Source: Candidatus Alloscillospira gallinarum
GTDB taxonomy: Bacteria; Bacillota; Clostridia; Oscillospirales; Oscillospiraceae
Length of the DNA stretch: 13,873 nt
Direction: 5' to 3'
Assembly: GCA_904420055.1 (NCBI GenBank)
Contig: CAJFTV010000044.1
Coordinates: 1 to 13,873 of the forward strand
The notes under the pieces were generated by a model. The model was not told where the DNA came from, ran no database searches, and saw only the letters and a list, made by a program, of their open reading frames with translations. Position numbers and translations under genes: made by a program. Below are positions 7,760 to 12,726 of the stretch, piece after piece (the stretch's first letter is position 1; each line of letters opens with the position of its first letter).

Positions 7760-9303
7760 ATGTATTCTTCCTCCTTTAATAATTTAAGTCCATCTTCATA
7801 AAGTCCGTAGACCTTATCTGCTACCTCTCTTATAAATTTCCTGTCGTGAGACACGCTTATTACCGCACCTTCAAATTCCCGCAGGACATTTCGGATTACC
7901 GGATTTGACATTGGACTGAAGTTTCTTGTGGGTTCGTCCAGTACGAGTACATTGCAGCCGTCCATTATCATCTTTAAAAACAAAAGCTTTGCCTTCTGTC
8001 CGCCGGAAAGCATAGAGCAGTCATGCTCCATCTCATCTGTAGTGTATTTCACGCTCCCCAAAAACGTCCGGGCCCGTGTCATATCCTCCTTCTCATACGA
8101 GGCAGAGAGAAATTCCACCGGCGTCTTGCCCACGTCCAGCATGTCCTCATAGTTCTGGGGCATATATCCGCATTTTATATCCCGGCGGCTTAGAAGCTCT
8201 TCCGCTATCTCCCTTAAAAGGGTGGTCTTGCCCTGCCCGTTTTTCCCGGTTATGCATATCTTTTCCGGCCCGGTAACATTCAGTGCGATGTCGCGGGCCA
8301 CCACGCGGTCCCCCGCCCGGAGCTCCGGTATCTTTATATCCAAAACCGTCTTGCCGCCCGGCACGGTTATGTCCCTATTAAACTTTACAAATATAGCCTC
8401 TTCCACGTCCGGCAGCTGGGTTCTCTCCCCGTCCTCCCGCTCAAAGCGCTTTTCAAGTGACTTTACAGCCTTCATTTTTTTCTTCATTAGCTGGCCGCTG
8501 TGGGGGTCTGCCCGTGAAACAGTATTCAGCCCGTGCTGTACCTGCTGCTCAATTTTGCGCAGCCGCTCCTGCCTCATAAACGCCTCAGCGCTCTCTTTCT
8601 TTGCCACCTGTTCCTGATGGGCAAGGGCCGCCGCCCGCGACGCTATATATTCCCTGTACCCGCATTTTGAAACGGTATAGCGGGACACGGTTTTCCTCCG
8701 CACCTGCTCAATATGTATTATGACATTTGCCGTGTTTTCAATAAGCGTCTCGTCATGCGACACATATAGCACAGGTACTGGAGAATCCTTTATCAGATTT
8801 TCAAGCCATTGCAGCGTCTCGATGTCCACATCGTTTGTGGGCTCGTCTAAAAGCAGCACGTCGGGCCGCTCAATTAAAAGCCCTAACATTCTGACCTTGA
8901 CCCGCTCACCGCCCGACATGGTGCCAATTAGCTGATCTGAGTAAAAGATGTCTTTGGAAAGCCTCACCTGACGCGCGTACAGCGAGAGCTCTCCCGGGTC
9001 CGTATCAAAGAACCCCTGGAGCGATGAAAAGTAGTCATAGGCCGTCATGGCCTTAATATTATCATCCGTCTCCTGTCCGAGATACCCCAGACGAGTGTCT
9101 CTCTTAATTATTTCACCGGAGTACTCCGCGTAATCCTCTACAAGGGCAGGGTCGAATATCAGTTTTAAAAGTGTGGATTTTCCATTCCCCTCCTCACCAA
9201 TTATGACGGCCTTGTCCCCGGAGTTTAATACGAAGTTAAATCCGGTCAGTATTGTCCTCAAATCTTTTTTCAATGTGATTTCAAGGTTCTTAATCTGCAG
9301 CAT
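7756..9303 (-). CDS. ABC-F family ATPase, two nucleotide-binding domains
   Basis: This is a soluble ABC protein of 515 residues with two ATPase domains and no membrane segment, the plan of the ABC-F family, whose members act on the ribosome (translation factors or antibiotic resistance by ribosome protection). Domain 1 has Walker A GEEGNGKST (36-44), signature MSGGE (129-133), Walker B LLLDEPTND (150-158) and switch His183. A charged linker of roughly 100 residues (about 201-300) follows. Domain 2 has Walker A GKNGQGKTT (353-361), signature LSGGQ (432-436), Walker B VLVLDEPT (452-459) and His486. The short Walker A-to-signature spacing in domain 1 leaves no room for the EttA-type arm. After the second Walker B the usual N-H-L-D is replaced by RNFSPMSNP (460-468). 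The start is taken as ATG 9303, not the longer frame to 9348, because a GGGAGGT site lies just upstream. Whether it gives drug resistance or has a housekeeping role cannot be told from sequence. Confidence 0.9.
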   Translation of the reverse strand: MLQIKNLEITLKKDLRTILTGFNFVLNSGDKAVIIGEEGNGKSTLLKLIFDPALVEDYAEYSGEIIKRDTRLGYLGQETDDNIKAMTAYDYFSSLQGFFDTDPGELSLYARQVRLSKDIFYSDQLIGTMSGGERVKVRMLGLLIERPDVLLLDEPTNDVDIETLQWLENLIKDSPVPVLYVSHDETLIENTANVIIHIEQVRRKTVSRYTVSKCGYREYIASRAAALAHQEQVAKKESAEAFMRQERLRKIEQQVQHGLNTVSRADPHSGQLMKKKMKAVKSLEKRFEREDGERTQLPDVEEAIFVKFNRDITVPGGKTVLDIKIPELRAGDRVVARDIALNVTGPEKICITGKNGQGKTTLLREIAEELLSRRDIKCGYMPQNYEDMLDVGKTPVEFLSASYEKEDMTRARTFLGSVKYTTDEMEHDCSMLSGGQKAKLLFLKMIMDGCNVLVLDEPTRNFSPMSNPVIRNVLREFEGAVISVSHDRKFIREVADKVYGLYEDGLKLLKEEEYI

Positions 9304-9308
9304 TTCTG

Positions 9309-9317
9309 TCACCTCCC
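9309..9317 (-). promoter_or_regulatory. ribosome binding site deciding the ABC-F start
   Basis: GGGAGGT (9311-9317) overlaps the last codons and stop of spoIIR and stands seven bases before the ATG at 9303. It rules out the 15-codon-longer frame that would start inside spoIIR and suggests coupling of the two genes. Confidence 0.8.
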
Positions 9318-9926
9318 GGTGAATAAGTTCTTCAGCTCGGAGAGCCACTCAAGTATTTTAAATTTGAATACCTGCTCTCCTCCGTCGTCTGTTATAAGCT
9401 CCACCTCGTCGTCTGAGAAATCCATCTCAGAGAGGTCCTCTTTCGTAGCCGCGGTGTAGCAGACAGGGGGAAACACCACACACCACCAGTTTTTTCCCTC
9501 TCCGCTGCCAATTGTTATTTTCAGGGACTGATACTCCCCCGCAGGCAGGGAAAAAGTATCATACACCCTTGTGGGATAATTTTCAACTCCCAGAGTTACA
9601 TTTACTGTATAGTCATACCCCTCACGTATGATTGTATCTTCACAGAGCCGGGAAATCAACTGCAAATTCTCTCTAAGTGTTTCCGCCGCCTCGTCCCGGC
9701 TGCCGGCACTTTTCAGCATGGCCTCAAGCTCGCCGGTTACGGCGTCCCGTACCTTCAGCTTTAACGCCTGGTCAGCTTCGCTGTCTGAATTTGCAATTAC
9801 ATGAAGCCTTATAAGCTTATCTGACAGCTCCCGCTGCTCTGCCGCAACGCTTCCGATGCTCCCTGCACACAACGCAGTTATAACAAATGCTGCAATAAGG
9901 GCAACTTCCCATTTTTTAACTTTCAT
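9309..9926 (-). CDS. spoIIR: stage II sporulation protein R
   Basis: SpoIIR is made in the forespore under sigma F and exported into the intermembrane space, where it activates the protease SpoIIGA so that pro-sigma E is processed in the mother cell (known from Bacillus). The 205-residue protein starts with a basic stretch (KVKKW) and one hydrophobic segment at about residues 7-28, a signal peptide or anchor. The family core follows: RELSDKLIRLHVIANSDSEADQ, then KVRDAVTGEL, and in the second half NWWCVVFPPVCY. Length agrees with the family. A cysteine in the signal region has Leu before it, so it is not a convincing lipobox. The ATG at 9926 has GGAGG seven bases upstream, but part of that site lies in the 3' arm of a hairpin. 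It heads a cluster with the ABC-F gene (5-base gap) and the flavoprotein gene. Confidence 0.95.
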   Translation of the reverse strand: MKVKKWEVALIAAFVITALCAGSIGSVAAEQRELSDKLIRLHVIANSDSEADQALKLKVRDAVTGELEAMLKSAGSRDEAAETLRENLQLISRLCEDTIIREGYDYTVNVTLGVENYPTRVYDTFSLPAGEYQSLKITIGSGEGKNWWCVVFPPVCYTAATKEDLSEMDFSDDEVELITDDGGEQVFKFKILEWLSELKNLFTGR

Positions 9927-9967
9927 AAAAAAGCCTCCGCCGGTAATTTTTATAAATTATCGGCGGA
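9927..9967 (-). terminator. hairpin plus T-run between ispE and spoIIR, overlapping the spoIIR ribosome binding site
   Basis: A 14-position inverted repeat (9954-9967 with 9936-9949, loop 9950-9953) has one A-C mismatch when read as minus-strand RNA (9960/9943). It is followed by GGC and six T (9927-9932) directly before the spoIIR ATG. It has the form of an intrinsic terminator for the apgM-ispE transcript. The spoIIR ribosome binding site GGAGG (9934-9938) has its first three bases in the 3' arm, so the same hairpin could also mask translation of spoIIR. Confidence 0.65.
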
Positions 9968-9976
9968 TTTTCTGTC

Positions 9977-10005
9977 TTTTATTCACTTTCAGAAAGCCTT
10001 TTTAC
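9977..10005 (-). promoter_or_regulatory. weak candidate sigma-F promoter for spoIIR
   Basis: On the minus strand, at the very end of ispE, GTAAA (10001-10005) is followed after 14 bases by GTGAATAAAA (9977-9986). Compared with the Bacillus sigma-F pattern (GYWTA, then GGNRANAATW) it misses one -35 position and two -10 positions. The position, 50-80 bases before spoIIR, is right, but the match is imperfect and lies in an A-rich stretch. Confidence 0.3.
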
Positions 10006-10854
10006 AGGTTTTGCAAGAAAACACTCCGGAAAATCGGCCTGGAGCTCCTTTTTACAGTCCTTGGCACGCTCATCGTCCTCAAAAATTCCAAACACGGCCG
10101 AGCCTGTCCCGGTCATTACCGCTCCCATAGCCCCATAGTCCAGCATTACTGACTTAATTCTGTCAATGCTCTCACGTGAGCGCCCCAATACGTCCTCAAA
10201 TACGTTGTACATTCTCCGGGCAATTCCCGAAAGCGAACCAGTTTCTATTGCATTCAGCATTCCCTTGGTGGCGGGACGGCATTTAATTTTTCGGCAGTCT
10301 ATTTTTGAAAAAAGCTCCTGGGTTGATATGGCAAACCTGGGCTTGCATATGAGTATGTGACAGTCCGGCATTGGCTTTAACGCCTCTAACTTTTCCCCTC
10401 TGCCCGTGCAGAAGTCAGTTCCCCCATATATGCAGAACGGCACGTCCGACCCGAGCCGCGCCCCTATGCTCTCAAGTTCTTTTGGTGACAGCACATAACC
10501 AAAGTGCCTGTTTAATCCACGCAGAACTGCGGCGCCGTCGCTGCTGCCCCCGCCCATTCCCGCACAGACCGGTATGCGTTTTACAAGACGTATCTCAGCG
10601 CCTGTATTTTTTATGCCGGACGCGGAGAAAAAAGCCTCGGCAGCCTTAACTGCTATATTCCTGTTATCTGATGGCAGATATGAGAGGTTTGTCCGCAGCA
10701 GCACATTTCCGCTGTCATTTAAGGCTATGTGTATATCGTCACACAAAGAGACGGACTGCATTACCATTTCCATGCTGTGATAACCGTCCTCCATGCGTGC
10801 AAGAACGTCAAGGGACAAATTTATCTTGGCATAAGCTCTTTCAAAAATTCCCAT
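9979..10854 (-). CDS. ispE: 4-diphosphocytidyl-2-C-methyl-D-erythritol kinase
   Basis: IspE phosphorylates CDP-methylerythritol with ATP in the methylerythritol phosphate route to isoprenoids, in the cytoplasm. The 291-residue protein is a GHMP kinase: N-terminal AYAKINLSLDVL with Lys10, the phosphate-binding glycine loop PVCAGMGGGSSDGA (95-108), and LGSDVPF carrying the expected catalytic Asp137. A C-terminal GHMP motif reads GAVMTGTGSAVFGIF. Length is normal for the family. The start is placed at ATG 10854, one base after the TGA of the upstream gene, giving MGIFERAYAKINL; a TTG four codons earlier is open but has no better ribosome binding site. Only a modest GGA precedes the ATG, so translation probably depends on coupling to the upstream gene. 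A hairpin with T-run lies after its stop. Confidence 0.96.
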   Translation of the reverse strand: MGIFERAYAKINLSLDVLARMEDGYHSMEMVMQSVSLCDDIHIALNDSGNVLLRTNLSYLPSDNRNIAVKAAEAFFSASGIKNTGAEIRLVKRIPVCAGMGGGSSDGAAVLRGLNRHFGYVLSPKELESIGARLGSDVPFCIYGGTDFCTGRGEKLEALKPMPDCHILICKPRFAISTQELFSKIDCRKIKCRPATKGMLNAIETGSLSGIARRMYNVFEDVLGRSRESIDRIKSVMLDYGAMGAVMTGTGSAVFGIFEDDERAKDCKKELQADFPECFLAKPVKRLSESE

Positions 10855-10855
10855 G

Positions 10856-12085
10856 TCAATTTCCAAAAAGGGTGTTCATCAGCATTATTCCCTTCTCTAT
10901 AAAAGGGCCGGCCTCTCCCTGCTTTTCATTGAACACCGGCTCGTTTTTCATGTCCTTTGTGCTGTCATAAAGCAGGTACGGCACAGGCTCACCGTCGTGT
11001 CCCCTGGTGGAGGTAAGGGTCTTGTGGTCGGATAGGAAGAGCAGCCTGTAATCATACCCCAAGGCGTCTATCTTATCCATAAGCGGAACAAGTACTCGGC
11101 TGTCAAGCCAGTTAATAGCCTGTATTTTGCCCTTCAGGTCGCCGTTATGCGTGCACTCGTCCGGAGCCTCCACATGCAGCACCACGAAATCATATTCGTC
11201 AATCAGTTTCGCAGCCATTTCAACCTTTCCCTCAAGGTTTGTGTCCAGCTCGCCAGTGGCGCCCTCAACCTCGTACACGTCGAGGCCTATAAGCTTTGCA
11301 ATTCCCTGCACCAGGGGCACAGCTGATACAACCGCCCCTCTTTTGCCATAGGTTTCATAGAAATTTTGCAGACTTGCCGCCGTCCCCTCGGCCCACAGCC
11401 ATATGCTGTTGGCGGGCATTTTACCCTCCCGGCGGCGTCTTTCATTTATGGGGTGATGGTCCATTACCTCAAAAGAGATTTTCATGAGCTCTTTTAAAAG
11501 CTCCGCATTGGCACAGCCGGACGGGAGTATCCCGCCAATCTCCGTACCAACATAATTGTGGGGCGGAGCCAGCTTTATCCCTCTGATGTCCGCCGTTTTC
11601 TGCACAGCGGTCTGACGGAAGTTCGGGCTTGTATGTATTATCATCTGCGCCTTTTTCATGGCCTCAGAAAAGCGTGTATCACTAAAAAGCGCGTCCATAA
11701 GTCCAAGTGCGTCCTCACCTTCAATTGAGCCCGCAGAGTGTGACAGCATTTTCCGCTTCTCATACGGCATATCGCCGTCCTCAATACACACAAGGTTGCA
11801 GCGGTATGCAACATTCCCCGGGTCGAGGAATATGTCATTGGCAGCGGCCTCTAACGGTGCGCGGCCTGAATATGATTTTGAAATATCACAGCCGAGGATT
11901 GACAGTATCGCCGTGTCACTTCCCGCCGGAAGTCCCTCCGGCACTGTCTTTACACTGCCGACTATTCCCTTCCCCGCCAGCCTGTCTATGTTTGGTATAT
12001 CTGCATATTCAAGCGGCGTTTTACCGCCCAGCTCCGGAACGGGATTGTCCGCCATTCCATCGCCTATAAATAAAATATATTTCAT
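10856..12085 (-). CDS. apgM: ApgM-type cofactor-independent phosphoglycerate mutase family protein
   Basis: This 409-residue protein belongs to the alkaline phosphatase superfamily, archaeal-type (ApgM) phosphoglycerate mutase branch. Visible metal and active-site elements are FIGDGMAD (6-13, with Asp9), GSDTAILSILG (55-65, with the expected phosphoryl-accepting Ser56), VEAPDECTH (305-313, Asp309 and His313), LSDH (351-354) and TRGHDGEPVP with His363. The annotated reaction is interconversion of 2- and 3-phosphoglycerate using two divalent metals. Bacterial members of this branch have also been proposed as an alternative homoserine kinase in threonine synthesis, so the substrate is uncertain. 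The start is ATG 12085 with a perfect AAGGAG five bases upstream; the open frame extends 27 codons further with no family similarity. It is first in a two-gene unit with ispE, one base apart. Confidence 0.88.
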   Translation of the reverse strand: MKYILFIGDGMADNPVPELGGKTPLEYADIPNIDRLAGKGIVGSVKTVPEGLPAGSDTAILSILGCDISKSYSGRAPLEAAANDIFLDPGNVAYRCNLVCIEDGDMPYEKRKMLSHSAGSIEGEDALGLMDALFSDTRFSEAMKKAQMIIHTSPNFRQTAVQKTADIRGIKLAPPHNYVGTEIGGILPSGCANAELLKELMKISFEVMDHHPINERRRREGKMPANSIWLWAEGTAASLQNFYETYGKRGAVVSAVPLVQGIAKLIGLDVYEVEGATGELDTNLEGKVEMAAKLIDEYDFVVLHVEAPDECTHNGDLKGKIQAINWLDSRVLVPLMDKIDALGYDYRLLFLSDHKTLTSTRGHDGEPVPYLLYDSTKDMKNEPVFNEKQGEAGPFIEKGIMLMNTLFGN

Positions 12086-12115
12086 AACTGCTCCTTTATT
12101 TTCAATTTTGCAATT

Positions 12116-12121
12116 ATTATA
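12116..12121 (-). promoter_or_regulatory. candidate -10 element for apgM-ispE
   Basis: A perfect TATAAT lies on the minus strand 30 bases before the apgM ATG, which would give a leader of roughly 25 bases holding the AAGGAG site. No good -35 stands at 16-18 bases (only TTTATT-like sequence). A TTGACT at 12174-12179 with CATATT 18 bases on is an alternative. Confidence 0.45.
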
Positions 12122-12182
12122 CATTGTTTCCATAAAAAAATAAATATCAAATATGGCTTTAAACAATGAAAACAGTCAAAAA

Positions 12183-12202
12183 TTTTTACATTAACGTAAA
12201 AA
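12183..12202. repeat. short palindrome between divergent genes, possible operator
   Basis: TTTTTAC and GTAAAAA form a perfect seven-base inverted repeat around a six-base centre. It lies between the apgM -10 and the plus-strand promoter candidate, overlapping the latter's -35. The geometry fits an operator for a dimeric regulator, but A/T-rich repeats of this length also arise by chance. Confidence 0.35.
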
Positions 12203-12220
12203 CTGTAAATAGGTTAAAAT
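12191..12220 (+). promoter_or_regulatory. candidate promoter reading toward the DUF378 gene
   Basis: TTAACG (12191-12196) and TAAAAT (12215-12220) with an 18-base spacer give a moderate sigma-A match on the plus strand. Transcription would start near 12227, more than 220 bases before the DUF378 start codon, so any message would carry a long leader with a terminator-like hairpin in it. Confidence 0.35.
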
Positions 12221-12280
12221 AGCATGCAAAAAATAGCCCGGCATATATCACAAAAATACGGGAATAATGTTTTTGTATCT

Positions 12281-12325
12281 AAAAAGCTGTATCTGGCGCT
12301 GAAAAACTGCGCCAGATACAGTTTT
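12281..12325. terminator. strong terminator-like hairpin in the divergent intergenic region
   Basis: A perfect 13-base-pair stem (12287-12299 with 12309-12321, core CTGTATCTGGCGC) closes a nine-base loop. It is flanked by five A on the left (12281-12285) and four T on the right (12322-12325), the form of a terminator in either direction. It sits upstream of both neighbouring genes and after no identified gene. It may end a small RNA of about 100 bases started at the 12191-12220 promoter, or act as an attenuator in the DUF378 leader, or simply insulate the two divergent units. Confidence 0.65.
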
Positions 12326-12335
12326 GGCATCACAC

Positions 12336-12431
12336 AAAACGCTTTTACCGGCGTTTTCAGAGGCGGCACATTCAGGCGTCTCCACGCCGCTATGGGGACC
12401 TTTATGACGTTGTGCCGGCTAAATCACCGGC
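12336..12431 (+). other. structured, possibly regulatory leader of the DUF378 gene
   Basis: Four further inverted repeats follow one another: AAAACGC/GCGTTTT (12336-12342, 12351-12357), CGGCACA/TGTGCCG (12364-12370, 12411-12417) enclosing GGCGT/ACGCC (12375-12379, 12384-12388), and GCCGG/CCGGC (12414-12418, 12427-12431). The last two outer pairings share bases and exclude each other. The segment ends just before the ribosome binding site AGGGAG. I compared it by memory with common riboswitch cores and recognised none. No convincing open frame covers this stretch. Confidence 0.35.
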
Positions 12432-12449
12432 GGCAGAAGGGAGATTGTT

Positions 12450-12665
12450 ATGATAATAGATAAGATAGCCCTCATACTGACGATTATCGGCGGTATCAAC
12501 TGGGGACTTATCGGAATATTCCGCTTTGACCTGGTTGCATGGCTCTTCGGCGGTCAGACTGCTGTATTAAGCCGTATTGTATACGCTCTTGTCTGCATTG
12601 CGGCCCTCTGGTGCATATCTCTCCTGTTCAGGAGAAGTACAGACAGAGTTGAAAGCAGGGTATAA
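12450..12665 (+). CDS. DUF378 family small membrane protein
   Basis: This 71-residue protein matches the DUF378 (YuzA-like) pattern: an N-terminal hydrophobic segment at about residues 5-24 containing the diagnostic GGINWGLIGIF, a short polar turn (RFDLVAWLFGG), and a second hydrophobic segment at about 40-61 ending in basic residues (FRRSTDR). It should span the cytoplasmic membrane twice. The function of the family is unknown. The ATG at 12450 has AGGGAG six bases upstream (12437-12443). It is the only plus-strand gene here, diverges from apgM across a structured gap, and is followed by a terminator shared with the convergent transporter gene. Confidence 0.9.
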   Translation: MIIDKIALILTIIGGINWGLIGIFRFDLVAWLFGGQTAVLSRIVYALVCIAALWCISLLFRRSTDRVESRV

Positions 12666-12683
12666 AGCTTTTGTCCCAAAAGT

Positions 12684-12717
12684 ATTGCCGGAGGTGTCCC
12701 TCCGGCAATAACTTTTA
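12684..12717. terminator. bidirectional terminator between convergent genes
   Basis: A perfect 11-base-pair stem (ATTGCCGGAGG, 12684-12694, with 12699-12709) closes a TGTC tetraloop. It is flanked by AAAAGT on the left and AACTTTT on the right, so each strand has a short T-run after the stem. It lies between the DUF378 stop (12665) and the transporter stop (12727), as expected for a shared terminator. Confidence 0.85.
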
Positions 12718-12726
12718 TATTTCAAA

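Noticed and set aside
9304..9348. N-terminal extension of the ABC-F frame
   Set aside because: It lies inside spoIIR and lacks a ribosome binding site; the ATG at 9303 has a strong one and gives the normal ABC-F N-terminus.
12086..12166. 27-codon N-terminal extension of apgM
   Set aside because: It covers the TATAAT and ribosome binding site, has A/T-rich low-information residues, and the ATG at 12085 has a perfect AAGGAG.
12224..12463. 79-codon plus-strand frame
   Set aside because: No ribosome binding site, it contains a perfect terminator-like hairpin and other inverted repeats, and it runs into the start of the DUF378 gene in another frame.
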